Part shown: positions 1 through 9,681 of the stretch, one piece after another
Position numbering within the stretch: the stretch's first letter is position 1
How the letters are laid out: every line of letters begins with the position of its first letter
Assembly: GCF_002954615.1 (NCBI RefSeq)
Contig: NZ_MSCJ01000001.1
Location: forward strand, 806,001 to 870,000
DNA: 64,000 bases
Direction: 5' to 3'
Source of the DNA: Photobacterium angustum
GTDB taxonomy: Bacteria; Pseudomonadota; Gammaproteobacteria; Enterobacterales; Vibrionaceae
Translations under genes and position numbers: made by a program
The notes under the pieces: generated by a model
Told to the model about the DNA's origin: nothing
Seen by the model: only the letters and a program-made list of their open reading frames with translations
Database searches by the model: none

Positions 1-1638
1 TTTGTGTAATCGCTTAGATTCCCAATCTGGCAAAATAAAGGTAACGGCTAAAACGGCTAATAAACAGCCAATTAAGGTATCGCCTAAACGCGGCAGAATA
101 ACTGCATACCCTTCACCTAATTGGTTAAAACAGAACAAGACGAGTAAGGTAATAAATGCCGTTGCCCAGCCGTATTTCACCATTCTAAAGGCAAAGAAAA
201 GCACGCCTGCAGCAACCATCAATACCAGTTGGCCTTCTTGTCCTGGGAATAAATAAAGTAGCGGAATACCTGCGAAGATACCTGCCAAAGTGCCAATAAC
301 ACGTTGGCGTAGTTTTTGGCGAGTCGCGCTGTAGTTTGGCTGACAGACAAAAAGGGTGGTCAGCAATATCCAATAACCACGTTGCAGATCGAGTGCTTGA
401 ATACAGCCGTAGCCCACCGTTAACGCTATTGCCATACGTATCGCATGACGAAAAAGTATGGAGTCAGTATTGAACTGGGCGCTGATACGTTTACCTAATT
501 CTTTAAAACCATGCGCTTCGTTATCTGATAACTGAATTTCGTCACTGTCTTCGTTATAGGTTGCATCAGGGTTATTGATGTTCATTAACTGACGTTCAAC
601 CGTGGCGAGGTTGTTGAATAGGAAATCGAGTTGAATTAACAACATTTTCCATTCTGGTTTATTTTGGCTATGAAGGTACTGTAATGAATCTTGCAGTTCA
701 TTTAAGGCTTTCATGCTTTTTTCATCGTGGGTGTACGATTTCCCCATTGCTAATGCAGTTGAAATATCACGGCAAGCAACGGCTTGAGAACGTAATAAAC
801 GTTGGAAACGAAATAGCACATCACTACGGTTAAAGTTGGCTGCTAAATCTTGGTAACGATAATGCGAAGAGCTGGCACGTTCGTGAATATCTTGTGCCAT
901 AAAATAAATCGTTAAGAATTTATCGCCTGTCGTGTTGGGTTGTCCGCGTCTTGCTCGATGTAACAGGGTGGCTTTTGCTGAATTTAGCGCGTTAACAACT
1001 CGTGCGTTTTGGCTTGCTGCTTGCAAACGAAGAGGTTGTGGCACTAAGTCGGCAACAGGCTCAAAGAGTTGGCTTTTATGATCTAAATAATCGGCAAACT
1101 CGCTAAACACATTAGCAAGGCTACGTTGTACGGGTTGGTTAGGCCAAAGGATGTGCCATGTTAAGGATAAACAGCCATACCAAAATGCACCACCAAGTAA
1201 CAACATCGGCTGGGACCATAAATCGACACTATGATCAGCACCTAGCATGGTGTAAACCGCCAGCAATAATGAAGCAAATGCAATACTTGCGTAGCGTGAT
1301 CCCATTGCGCCTAACATGATGAAACAAAATGTTGACGTGAACAGTCCTAATGCAAAAAAGAGAGGATAAGGGAATAGGACTTCAATCGAAACAGATGCAA
1401 TTAAAAAACAAAGTAAAGTGAGCGAAAGCGCTTTAATTCTACCGATCAAATTGTCATCAGTTTCAGCTAGCGCAGCAGCAATAACCCCGAGTACTAACGG
1501 TGTTACCTCGTTATTTGAATTGTAATACCAGCAAGGTAGTACGACGCCAACTAACGCAATGAGAACACGAATTGAGTAGTTTATTCTATCGTTCACCCAG
1601 TAACGGCGAAAATTTAGATGTAACTTGTTAGTTTGCAT
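1..1638 (-). CDS. yccS: YccS-type FUSC family inner membrane protein (3' end outside window)
   Basis: The reading frame is open from an ATG at 1638 down to base 1, 546 codons, and runs off the window; E. coli YccS is about 720 residues, so roughly the last quarter is missing. Hydrophobic segments group at residues ~20-150 and ~400-530, separated by a long soluble loop, the FUSC/YccS plan. Strongly YccS-like words are visible: AQDIHERASSSH, DVLFRFQRLL, GYWILLTTLFVCQPNY, PSQEGQLVL-like PGQEGQLVL and LGEGYAVILPRLGDTLIGC. The molecular function of YccS is not established; the fold is related to fusaric-acid and aromatic-acid efflux proteins. It is divergent from helD. No clear ribosome binding site is seen before the ATG, so the exact start is less certain than the identity. 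Confidence 0.9.
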   Translation of the reverse strand, partial: MQTNKLHLNFRRYWVNDRINYSIRVLIALVGVVLPCWYYNSNNEVTPLVLGVIAAALAETDDNLIGRIKALSLTLLCFLIASVSIEVLFPYPLFFALGLFTSTFCFIMLGAMGSRYASIAFASLLLAVYTMLGADHSVDLWSQPMLLLGGAFWYGCLSLTWHILWPNQPVQRSLANVFSEFADYLDHKSQLFEPVADLVPQPLRLQAASQNARVVNALNSAKATLLHRARRGQPNTTGDKFLTIYFMAQDIHERASSSHYRYQDLAANFNRSDVLFRFQRLLRSQAVACRDISTALAMGKSYTHDEKSMKALNELQDSLQYLHSQNKPEWKMLLIQLDFLFNNLATVERQLMNINNPDATYNEDSDEIQLSDNEAHGFKELGKRISAQFNTDSILFRHAIRMAIALTVGYGCIQALDLQRGYWILLTTLFVCQPNYSATRQKLRQRVIGTLAGIFAGIPLLYLFPGQEGQLVLMVAAGVLFFAFRMVKYGWATAFITLLVLFCFNQLGEGYAVILPRLGDTLIGCLLAVLAVTFILPDWESKRLHK

Positions 1639-2107
1639 ATAGATATTAACAATCTTCTGATAAATAATTGCAGAGAACGTCTAGAATAACCTTGTCGTAA
1701 ATTTGATCCAATTGAAGTTATATAAAGACTTAAATTATTGGGTTATCTAGCTTAGAAATCGGCTTAAAGATAACAGAGTTTGGTTATAGATACTGTATCG
1801 ACATCTCATGAAAGAACATTCGTTTGATAAAAGCGAGCAAGTTTTGTTCATTGGTTGAACTTTACTATTGAAGCAGAATCCAAAAATACATTTGTTTGTT
1901 CTGCTAGTGGAATTAATAAGCAAATAAATCCTAGAACGCTATGGCATAACAGGAGTTATTGGTACTCTATAGCGATATAAACCCAAGAAACTTGGGTAGA
2001 CATCCGATCATAGGGTGATTGGACCTTTTCTATTTTAGCTGCATGTTTTTTACGCGGCTATGTTCAATATTACGCCCATATAAGAATATGGAAAAGTTGG
2101 TGAGATA
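1639..2107. promoter_or_regulatory. yccS-helD divergent intergenic region with a run of hairpins before helD
   Basis: This 469-base gap holds no convincing gene. Five consecutive inverted repeats fill its helD-proximal third: CGCTAT/ATAGCG (1937-1942 with 1969-1974) enclosing ATAAC/GTTAT; ACCCAAG/CTTGGGT (1981-1997); TCCGATCA/TGATTGGA with one G-U (2003-2023), followed by a T-rich stretch; TAGCTGC/GCGGCTA (2036-2060); CCATAT/ATATGG (2076-2091). The helD ribosome site GGTGAG follows directly. The arrangement suggests a structured leader or a small RNA ending at the T-rich stretch near 2025-2036; this is inference from pairing alone. Confidence 0.45.
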
Positions 2108-4189
2108 ATGCAATTAAGTGCCAGTTGGTTAGCACAATGGTTAGTGCAGGGTGATTATTACAGTATCGCTTTAGATGACAATTCATTGGTTTTAGATAGC
2201 CAAGTTGGCTCAGAAGTGATCTCGTTTGACGATTGGGATGGCTCAATTGAAATACATCGCGGTGTGTTATGGGGAGCGTTAGAGCTAACCTCTTCTGATC
2301 AGCAATATTGCTGGACTATTCATGGTTTGCCTTGGAGCGAATGTAAGCCGTTCGCCGCTTTTCTTATCCGCACGTATCAAGATTGGGCAAGAAATCGCGT
2401 TGATAAATTAGATGCTGTTTTACCTGAAATCTTACAGCGTATTGGCAAATTTTCATCACAGCCGGGCTATTTACGTGGCTCTGAGCATGAGTCGTTACAT
2501 ACTTTCCTTCATCAATCGCTTGCTGATACAGATTTAACACCAGAGTTAGCGGCATCATTCCGCCCTCGTAGCTTTGAAAAAATTTCGCCTTGGTTAGAAG
2601 AACATCAGGATTGGGTTGAAGAACACAATAAGACTTGGATTAAACAGCAATCTGAAAAATGGGGCTCATGGTTTGATAGTTTTGAGCGCTCACCATTAAA
2701 TGATTCTCAACGAGAAGCGGCGTTAATCAACCAAGATCATAACTTAGTACTTGCCGGTGCTGGTACGGGTAAAACCAGTGTTTTAGTGGCTCGTGCAGGT
2801 TACTTAATTGCGAGTCAGCAAGCCGTACCTGAAGATATTTTGATGCTGGCATTTGGCCGTAAAGCGGCAGAAGAAATGTCTGAGCGTATGTGTGAGAAAG
2901 TCAGTGATCGCGTTAAGGTTGCTACGTTCCATAGCTTGGGCTCGCAAATCATCGCAGAAGTAGAAAAAGAAAAGCCTAATGTCGCCGGTATCGCTATTGA
3001 TGCGCGTGTTCGTTCAGCATGGATTGCCCGTATGTTGATTGAACAATGGAATAAATCAGCGTCAGCGAGCAAATGGCAACGTCACCTTACGCAATGGCGA
3101 GTTCCGGGGTTTAGCAAAGAAAACACGATGGAACAACAGGCTGAAAATGAGCAATTGCAAGCTTGGGTTTGGCGCCATATTGAATTATTAGGTCAATCGA
3201 CATTGTCGAAAGAAGCGCTAATAGAAGAAATTCAAAATAACAATAACCCAGCGATGCGCCCACGTATGAAGAGCGAATTAGAGTTATTGTGGCCTTGCTA
3301 TCAAGCTTATCTGCAGTATTTAAAATCAAAGAAACAAATCGACTTTAACAGCATGATTGATGTGGCAACTGAATATGTTAAAGAAGGTAAGTTCGTGTCA
3401 CCTTGGCGTTTTATTATGGTAGATGAATACCAAGATATTTCGCCACAACGTTTAGCGCTTATTGAAGCGTTATGCGGCCAGAAAATAGAAGGGAAGTCGT
3501 CCCCAACCTTGTTTGCTGTTGGTGATGATTGGCAGGCTATTTACCGTTTTGCTGGTGCTGATGTTAACTTAACGACTGACTTTGAAGGACGTTTTGGTTC
3601 ATCTCATATCACTGAGCTATCAACGACTTATCGCTTTAATAGCATGATTGGTGAAGTGGCAAACTTGTTTATTCAACAAAACCCAAGCCAAATTAAAAAG
3701 CAGTTAACTAGCTTTACGAAACAAAGTAAGAAAGCGGTTACCTTGCTTGATAGTGATTTAATGCTGCAAGATTTAACTCGTTTAGCCAAACTTTATGATA
3801 ATAAAGAAACGAGCGTGATGATCTTGGGTCGTAACAATAAGCAGAAACCAGCAAAGTTTGATGACTGGAAAGCACAGTGGCCACAACTTAACTTGGAATA
3901 CATGACATGTCACGCGAGTAAAGGGCGTGAAGCTGATTATGTATTTATTGTTGATGTTAACAAAGGTATTTTCCCGTCTCCAGATCGTGAAACAGGTTTA
4001 GCTGCTGTGATGCAACCACGTACTGAAAACTATACTGATGCTGAAGAGCGCCGTTTGTTCTATGTTGCGTTAACACGTGCGCGTAAACATGTATGGGTAT
4101 GTGCTGGTTCACACAATACATCTTCTTTTATCAATGAGTTAATCGAAGATAAGTACCCTGTAAATAATAAGATTAAACGCATTAAGTAA
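2108..4189 (+). CDS. helD: DNA helicase IV
   Basis: A 693-residue UvrD/Rep-family superfamily 1 helicase, close in length to E. coli HelD (684). It unwinds DNA 3' to 5' using ATP and is linked to recombination and repair. The N-terminal ~190 residues are the HelD-specific region; Walker A GAGTGKTS lies at about 216-223, Walker B as VDEYQDIS near 440, GDDWQAIYRFAGAD near 470, and the C-terminal helicase motifs MTCHASKGREAD and RRLFYVALTRA near 600-660. GGTGAG stands five bases before the ATG. It faces glpD across a shared terminator. Neighbouring yccS and nearby mgsA preserve the enterobacterial gene neighbourhood. Confidence 0.96.
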   Translation: MQLSASWLAQWLVQGDYYSIALDDNSLVLDSQVGSEVISFDDWDGSIEIHRGVLWGALELTSSDQQYCWTIHGLPWSECKPFAAFLIRTYQDWARNRVDKLDAVLPEILQRIGKFSSQPGYLRGSEHESLHTFLHQSLADTDLTPELAASFRPRSFEKISPWLEEHQDWVEEHNKTWIKQQSEKWGSWFDSFERSPLNDSQREAALINQDHNLVLAGAGTGKTSVLVARAGYLIASQQAVPEDILMLAFGRKAAEEMSERMCEKVSDRVKVATFHSLGSQIIAEVEKEKPNVAGIAIDARVRSAWIARMLIEQWNKSASASKWQRHLTQWRVPGFSKENTMEQQAENEQLQAWVWRHIELLGQSTLSKEALIEEIQNNNNPAMRPRMKSELELLWPCYQAYLQYLKSKKQIDFNSMIDVATEYVKEGKFVSPWRFIMVDEYQDISPQRLALIEALCGQKIEGKSSPTLFAVGDDWQAIYRFAGADVNLTTDFEGRFGSSHITELSTTYRFNSMIGEVANLFIQQNPSQIKKQLTSFTKQSKKAVTLLDSDLMLQDLTRLAKLYDNKETSVMILGRNNKQKPAKFDDWKAQWPQLNLEYMTCHASKGREADYVFIVDVNKGIFPSPDRETGLAAVMQPRTENYTDAEERRLFYVALTRARKHVWVCAGSHNTSSFINELIEDKYPVNNKIKRIK

Positions 4190-4202
4190 TTGTATGCTTA
4201 TG

Positions 4203-4235
4203 AAAAAACCGACCTATTAAAGGTCGGTTTTTTTA
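4203..4235. terminator. bidirectional terminator between helD and glpD
   Basis: The stem AAAACCGACC/GGTCGGTTTT with a seven-base loop is followed by T on both strands. It lies between convergent helD and glpD and can serve both. Confidence 0.9.
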
Positions 4236-4269
4236 TTTCTGTAAAAGTAAGTTATGGGCTTTATTGTTA

Positions 4270-5814
4270 TTAGCCGGCTTTATGAAAACTAACGATGTTG
4301 TTTGATGGAGCATTAGCATCGATGTACTCTTTGACCTGTAATTGCTGCTCATCGGTTAGGTATAGGCCTAATTTGGTTCGGCGCCACAAGAAGTCTTCGA
4401 CCGTTTTCACATGTTCATGTGCGATAACATAATCAATTTCTTTTTGGTAAACACCATCAGCAAATTGAATGCCCATATCTTCAATACAAGTTACGTCTGC
4501 CAACATCTTATAGCAGTAACTTCCAAATTGTTTTACATAGCGTAATGCTTGTTTATCACTTAGCCATGGGTAACGGTTCTGTAAGCTATCAGCAAGTTGT
4601 TTTCGTGAACAGCTGAAGTTTCCACCCGGTAGGGCTTGATTGGCTGTCCATGGTTTTCCCATTTGTGGGAAGAAAGGTTCTAGGTGCTTCATCGCTGATT
4701 CTGACAGCTTTCTGTAGGTCGTTAATTTGCCACCAAAAATAGAAAGCAAAGGTGCTTGGTCTAGTTCTTGCTCAAGTTCTAATGTGTAATCACGTGTGAT
4801 TGCTTGTGGTGAATTTGATTCATCATCACACAGTGGACGAACGCCACTAAACGTCCACACCACATCTTCTCGACCGAGTTGATCAACAAAGTGTTGATTT
4901 ACAATATCAATTAAGTAATCGATTTCGGTCTCATCAATCGCCACATGACGAGGATCGCCTTTGTATTCTAGATCTGTCGTGCCAATGATTGAGAAGTCAT
5001 CAAGGTAGGGAATGACAAAAACAATTCGGTTATCTTTGTTCTGAAGAATATAGGCTTGCTCTTCATTATGAATTTTTGGCACTACAATGTGTGAGCCTTT
5101 GATCAAACGAATATTACGTGGCGACGACGTTTCTAAACCGTTATCAAAAAATTGCTTAACCCAAGGTCCTGCCGCATTAACAAGCGCTTTTGTTCGTCGT
5201 TCAAAGCGTTCACCTGTACGTTGATCAACCATGGTTACGCGCCAAATGTCACCTTCTCTTACCGCATTTTCAACTTTGCAGTAGTTGGCAACTTCGCCAC
5301 CATTTTCTTCGATAGCCATAATGTTTAATAGCACTAAACGCGCGTCATCAACCCAACAATCAGAATACTCAAAACCAACTTTCATTTCTGGTTTAAGTAA
5401 ACCAGATTGCGCTAGGTTAATTTTTTTACTCGCAGGTAAGGTGGTTCGTTTGCCTAAATTATCATAAAGAAAGAGACCACAGCGGATCATCCAAGCTGGA
5501 CGTAAAAAAGGACGATGAGGCAGACGGAATCGCATAGGCTCGGCAACATGAGGCGCTTTATTTAAGATCACTTCACGTTCAGCGAGTGCTTCGGAAACAA
5601 GGCGAAACTCATAATGTTCAAGGTAGCGTAGACCACCATGAATGAGTTTTGAACTTGCAGATGACGTGGCAGAGGCAAAATCATTTGCTTCGTATAAAGC
5701 AACATTTAATCCTCGACCAGCCGCATCTGCAGCAATACCTGCACCATTAATACCGCCACCTATGACGATGATATCGAGAAGAGGGGTTGCGCTATTGTTT
5801 TTAGTGATATCCAT
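4270..5814 (-). CDS. glpD: aerobic glycerol-3-phosphate dehydrogenase
   Basis: A 514-residue FAD-dependent dehydrogenase that oxidises sn-glycerol 3-phosphate to dihydroxyacetone phosphate at the inner membrane and passes electrons to quinone. The N-terminal dinucleotide-binding motif IGGGINGAG is at about 17-25 and GlpD signatures SSKLIHGGLRYLE and VNAAGPWV follow; the C-terminal cap domain is present and the length is normal (E. coli 501). The upstream gap of about 170 bases to glpR carries GlpR-like operator sequences. It belongs with glpR, glpK and glpF on the same strand as one glycerol catabolic block, but is probably its own transcription unit. Confidence 0.97.
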   Translation of the reverse strand: MDITKNNSATPLLDIIVIGGGINGAGIAADAAGRGLNVALYEANDFASATSSASSKLIHGGLRYLEHYEFRLVSEALAEREVILNKAPHVAEPMRFRLPHRPFLRPAWMIRCGLFLYDNLGKRTTLPASKKINLAQSGLLKPEMKVGFEYSDCWVDDARLVLLNIMAIEENGGEVANYCKVENAVREGDIWRVTMVDQRTGERFERRTKALVNAAGPWVKQFFDNGLETSSPRNIRLIKGSHIVVPKIHNEEQAYILQNKDNRIVFVIPYLDDFSIIGTTDLEYKGDPRHVAIDETEIDYLIDIVNQHFVDQLGREDVVWTFSGVRPLCDDESNSPQAITRDYTLELEQELDQAPLLSIFGGKLTTYRKLSESAMKHLEPFFPQMGKPWTANQALPGGNFSCSRKQLADSLQNRYPWLSDKQALRYVKQFGSYCYKMLADVTCIEDMGIQFADGVYQKEIDYVIAHEHVKTVEDFLWRRTKLGLYLTDEQQLQVKEYIDANAPSNNIVSFHKAG

Positions 5815-5829
5815 AAAACGACCTTAAAA

Positions 5830-5930
5830 ATGAGCAAACGAACATAAGAGAGCATAATGTAAGCATAACTTAAGTTTCGTTTGTGATCATTTGTTGTTTT
5901 CGTTTATTGTTCGTTTTTGCTCGTTTATGT
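5830..5930. promoter_or_regulatory. putative GlpR operators upstream of glpD
   Basis: Two stretches resemble the E. coli GlpR operator built from ATGTTCG/CGAACAT half sites: ATGAGCAAACGAACAT at 5830-5845 with one perfect half site, and TTGTTCGTTTTTGCTCGTTT at about 5907-5926. The block between is unusually rich in TCGTTT words. The adjacent glpR gene makes regulation by GlpR the natural reading. The assignment is by similarity to the known half site only. Confidence 0.55.
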
Positions 5931-5988
5931 GATTTGTATAAAAAAATGCGCTTTTTTATTGAATTAGTTTTACGATTGTTAGCATGTT

Positions 5989-6771
5989 TTACTCATTATG
6001 GTCATGCTCGGATACCACCTCAATTTGTAATTGATGTTCATTAATAATTGAAAGAATATTTTCAGGTGGTTGCTGATCGGTAAACAGTGCATCCACTTGC
6101 GAAATACAGCCCAGTTTTACCATTGCATTACGACCAAATTTAGAATGATCCACTGCAAGAAATACTCGGCGACTATTTTCAATAATGGCTTGTTTTACAC
6201 GTACTTCATGATAATCAAAATCAAGTAACGAGCCGTCATTATCGATACCACTGATCCCTAAGATGCCAAAATCTAGGCGAAATTGTTGAATGAAATCGAG
6301 CGTGGCTTCTCCAATGATACCGCCATCATGATCACGAACTTCACCACCGGCGAGAATCACTTTAATTTCTGGGTTTGATAACAAAATTGTGGCAGCATTT
6401 AAGTTGTTGGTTACAACACGTAGTTGTTTGTGTTGGACACACAGTGCACGTGCGACAGCTTCAGGTGTGGTGCCTATATCAATAAACAGTGATGCCCCAT
6501 CAGGGATATGTTTAACAAGACTTGCGGCTATTAAGTCTTTCTCGCTGAAATTAAGTGACTTACGGGTAATGTAAGAGGTATTTTCAGAGCTAAGTGGTGT
6601 TGTTGCTCCACCGTGATAGCGACGAATTTTATTGGTGTCGGCGAGTTCGTTAAGATCGCGGCGAATCGTTTGAGGGCTGACGTTAAAACGTTCGACTAAC
6701 TCTTCTGTACTGACATAGCCCTGTTTTTTCACCAACTCTATAATTTCTTGGTGTCTTGGTATTTGTTTCAC
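5989..6771 (-). CDS. glpR: DeoR-family glycerol-3-phosphate regulon repressor
   Basis: Repressor of glycerol and glycerol-3-phosphate genes, released by glycerol 3-phosphate. An N-terminal DeoR helix-turn-helix (GYVSTEELVERFNVSPQTIR) is followed by the sugar-phosphate sensor domain with FIDIGTTPEAVARAL, AGGEVRDHDGGIIGEAT and LDFGILGISGIDNDGSLL, nearly identical to E. coli GlpR. The frame opens at an ATG at 6798, but AGGG stands at a good distance before a GTG at 6771, which gives VKQIPRHQ, matching the usual MKQTQRH start; I chose the GTG (260 residues). The last residues differ from E. coli. The gene sits between glpD and glpK, all on the same strand. Confidence 0.93.
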   Translation of the reverse strand: MKQIPRHQEIIELVKKQGYVSTEELVERFNVSPQTIRRDLNELADTNKIRRYHGGATTPLSSENTSYITRKSLNFSEKDLIAASLVKHIPDGASLFIDIGTTPEAVARALCVQHKQLRVVTNNLNAATILLSNPEIKVILAGGEVRDHDGGIIGEATLDFIQQFRLDFGILGISGIDNDGSLLDFDYHEVRVKQAIIENSRRVFLAVDHSKFGRNAMVKLGCISQVDALFTDQQPPENILSIINEHQLQIEVVSEHDHNE

Positions 6772-6890
6772 TAAAAATTTCCCTGTCTTACTTGGCATTG
6801 CCAGATATACATTTAAATATAATGATATCTATTGTGCTTTAATTTTCCTTTCCATAGAAGTGATTCAATTCTCTTATCTGTATTCAAATA

Positions 6891-6920
6891 AAAAAGAGCG
6901 TTACAAAGAACGCTCTTTTT
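6891..6920 (-). terminator. terminator after glpK
   Basis: AAAAAGAGCG pairs with CGCTCTTTTT around a ten-base loop just downstream of the glpK stop, with a T-rich tail on the minus strand, separating glpFK from glpR. Confidence 0.85.
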
Positions 6921-6944
6921 CTCTTTTATTCGTTTTATGAATAA

Positions 6945-8462
6945 TTAATCTTCGCAATCATGCATTTCTGCCCATGTTTGCGCGCATTTAACTGCGCGTT
7001 TCCAACCTTTATAGCGTCGCTCACGCTTATCATCACAAGCGTGGGGATTGAAAGTGCGGTTAATTACGGCTTTATCTTTTAGCTCATCAATATTATTCCA
7101 GAATCCGACAGCTAAGCCAGCAAGGTAAGCAGCACCTAGTGCGGTGACTTCAGTGACCTCTGGACGCTGAACTTCAGTATCTAACACATCAGACTGGAAC
7201 TGCATTAAGAAGTTATTAGCAACGGCGCCACCATCAACTTTCAATGCGGCAAGCTGTATACCAGAATCCGCTTTCATGGCGTCAATGACATCACGGGTTT
7301 GATAAGCAATACTTTCAAGCGTTGCGCGAATAATATGGTTCGAGTTCACGCCGCGGGTTAAACCAACAATTGTACCGCGTGCGTAAGCATCCCAATATGG
7401 TGCACCTAACCCCGTAAAGGCTGGAACGACATAAACACCGTTTGAAGTATCAACTTTAGTGGCAAAGTACTCGGAGTCTTTGGCATCGGCTAATAGCTTC
7501 ATTTCATCACGTAGCCATTGAATCGATGCGCCACCCATAAAGACAGCACCTTCAAGTGCGTAGGATGCTTCACCCGATGGTCCACAGGCTAATGTAGTGA
7601 GTAGGCCATGAGTTGATGATACTTTTTCTTGTCCTGTGTTCATTAACAAGAAACAGCCCGTTCCGTAAGTGTTTTTAGCTTGCCCTGGCTCGACACACAT
7701 TTGACCGTATAAAGCGGCTTGTTGATCGCCGGCAATGCCCGCAATTGGAATACGTGTACCGCCTTTACCACCAATATTGGTTTTACCGTAAACTTCCGAT
7801 GAGCGTTTTACTTCTGGCATCATTGAAGCAGGAATACCTAACTCATCGAGAAGTTTTTGATCCCATTCAAGGGTGTTGATATTAAATAACATGGTACGAG
7901 AGGCGTTGGTGTAATCTGTTACATGAACGCGGCCTTGAGTCATTTTCCATACTAGCCAAGTATCAACAGTACCAAACAGTAATTTACCAGCCTCTGCATC
8001 TTCTCGCGCGCCATCAACATTATCTAAAATCCATTTTACTTTGGTACCAGAGAAATAAGGGTCAAGGACAAGACCTGTATTCTCGCGTACATATTCTTCT
8101 AATCCACGTTGTTTTAATTCTTCACAGATCTCTGCGGTACGACGACACTGCCATACAATGGCGTTATAAACTGGCTTACCTGTTTCTTTATTCCAAACAA
8201 TAGTGGTTTCACGTTGGTTTGTAATACCGATCGCTGCAATTTGATCGCTACGTATACCTGATTGGCCTAGTACTTCGACTAAGGTTGAACTTTGGGTGGC
8301 ATAGATCTCTAGTGGATCATGTTCAACCCAACCCGCTTGAGGATAAATTTGGGTAAATTCTCTTTGAGCGACACTTACGATATTGGCATCGTGGTCAAGA
8401 ATAACTGCACGAGAGCTTGTTGTGCCTTGGTCTAACGCTACGATGTATTTTGGATCGTTCAT
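6945..8462 (-). CDS. glpK: glycerol kinase
   Basis: A 505-residue FGGY-family kinase that phosphorylates glycerol to sn-glycerol 3-phosphate in the cytoplasm. The N-terminal ATP-binding motif [12 protein letters not shown], the substrate-site words [33 protein letters not shown] and the C-terminal [16 protein letters not shown] are all present, and the length equals that of E. coli GlpK (502) within a few residues. It lies 49 bases after glpF and is almost certainly co-transcribed with it as glpFK. A terminator follows the stop codon. Expression probably depends on GlpR through sites upstream of glpF. Confidence 0.98.
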   Translation of the reverse strand: MNDPKYIVALDQGTTSSRAVILDHDANIVSVAQREFTQIYPQAGWVEHDPLEIYATQSSTLVEVLGQSGIRSDQIAAIGITNQRETTIVWNKETGKPVYNAIVWQCRRTAEICEELKQRGLEEYVRENTGLVLDPYFSGTKVKWILDNVDGAREDAEAGKLLFGTVDTWLVWKMTQGRVHVTDYTNASRTMLFNINTLEWDQKLLDELGIPASMMPEVKRSSEVYGKTNIGGKGGTRIPIAGIAGDQQAALYGQMCVEPGQAKNTYGTGCFLLMNTGQEKVSSTHGLLTTLACGPSGEASYALEGAVFMGGASIQWLRDEMKLLADAKDSEYFATKVDTSNGVYVVPAFTGLGAPYWDAYARGTIVGLTRGVNSNHIIRATLESIAYQTRDVIDAMKADSGIQLAALKVDGGAVANNFLMQFQSDVLDTEVQRPEVTEVTALGAAYLAGLAVGFWNNIDELKDKAVINRTFNPHACDDKRERRYKGWKRAVKCAQTWAEMHDCED

Positions 8463-8511
8463 GTTTTTGTCCTTTGTTTCAAACTATTATAATTATACTA
8501 GGAAGTAGAGG

Positions 8512-9369
8512 TTAAGCTTGCGTGCGAGCTTCTTCTTCTGTGTTTTTGTCACATTGATTTGGAATTGTACAACCTTGTCCTTGTTGAGGCAGATGCGCTG
8601 CAACAACTTTAGGGTATAACCAGCCACCAAAACAGGCGCCAGCAATGGGAGCAAAAATCGGCACAATAAAGTAAGGAATATCAAGACCACCTGTTAGTGC
8701 TTTATCCCAACCTGCGAAATAGGCGAACAACTTAGGGCCAAAATCACGCGCTGGATTCATAGCAAAGCCTGTTAGTGGACCTAAAGAGCTACCAATTACG
8801 GCAATTAAAATCCCGATAAGTAGTGGATTTAAAGCACCACGGGATGCGCCATTGTTTTCATCACCAAGGGCTAAGATGGCGAACATCAATACTGCTGTGA
8901 TCACAAACTCTACAGCAAATGCGCCGAAAAATGACAGACTGGCATGTGGGTAAGTCGAGAAGATCCCTGCGGTTGCCAATGCTTCATTACTGCTTCGTAC
9001 AAATTGATGGGTTATTTCATATTGGGTAAAGAGGTTGCTATATAGGGCATAGATAAGCGCAGCAGAGCAGAAAGCCCCAAGAAGTTGACTAATAATGTAG
9101 GGAGCGACTTTCTTTTTATCAAAACCGTGAAATGCAGCAAGAGCGATAGTAACAGCTGGGTTAATATGTGCACCAGACACGCCTGCGGTACAATATATGG
9201 CAATAGTAACACCTAATCCCCAGATTATACTGACTTCCCATTGCCCAAAATCAGCTCCTGTTAATACTAAAGCAGCGACACAGCCGACACCAAAAAAGAT
9301 TAACAATCCTGTGCCGATAAATTCAGCGATACATTCGCCGAGTAGGGAGGGGTGTTTCGTTATTGTCAT
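8512..9369 (-). CDS. glpF: glycerol uptake facilitator (aquaglyceroporin)
   Basis: A 285-residue MIP-family channel for passive glycerol entry. Six membrane segments and both half-helix motifs are visible: SGAHINPAVTIA (first NPA) and GFAMNPARDFGPK (second NPA followed by R-D, the glycerol-channel signature, in contrast to the NTSVNPARS of the aqpZ gene at 50 kb). The C-terminal tail is hydrophilic and Thr/Glu-rich. It is the first gene of glpFK; glycerol entering here is trapped by the kinase. The upstream region carries several GlpR-like words. Confidence 0.97.
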   Translation of the reverse strand: MTITKHPSLLGECIAEFIGTGLLIFFGVGCVAALVLTGADFGQWEVSIIWGLGVTIAIYCTAGVSGAHINPAVTIALAAFHGFDKKKVAPYIISQLLGAFCSAALIYALYSNLFTQYEITHQFVRSSNEALATAGIFSTYPHASLSFFGAFAVEFVITAVLMFAILALGDENNGASRGALNPLLIGILIAVIGSSLGPLTGFAMNPARDFGPKLFAYFAGWDKALTGGLDIPYFIVPIFAPIAGACFGGWLYPKVVAAHLPQQGQGCTIPNQCDKNTEEEARTQA

Positions 9370-9632
9370 TTTAATTATCCTTATTATTCACGTCGAAGGT
9401 TATTGGCTGGGAGCACGGCATATCTTCTACAATATTCGACATTGCGAAAACAAAGAAACATTAAAAATGCGCGTTCGAGCATTAAATGAAAATAAAATGT
9501 ATTTATTTTGTTAAATGGCTCATGTTTTTTAAACGAATAAATTAATGAAAAAACATAAAAGGAAAGACGTTATGCGTATTTATATCTTTTATTAAGGTAT
9601 GAAGTGGCGGGTATTGATGAGTTTTCGTAATA
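9370..9632. promoter_or_regulatory. glpFK promoter region with putative GlpR operators
   Basis: No gene is visible in this gap between glpF and the next terminator. GlpR-like elements are the palindrome AATGCGCGTTCGAGCATT at 9466-9483, ATATTCGACATTGCGAAAAC at about 9432-9451, and CATGTTTTTTAAACGAAT at 9521-9538. They resemble the E. coli operator only in its half sites, so individual calls are tentative, but three in one promoter region with glpR nearby is suggestive. Confidence 0.5.
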
Positions 9633-9664
9633 AAAAAGGACTCATATGAGTCCTTCGTTTTTGT
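9633..9664 (-). terminator. terminator after the MDR oxidoreductase gene
   Basis: On the minus strand AAGGACTCAT/ATGAGTCCTT forms a self-complementary stem followed by a run of T, placed just after the stop codon at 9682. Confidence 0.85.
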
Positions 9665-9681
9665 TCTATTTAAAAGCTTAG

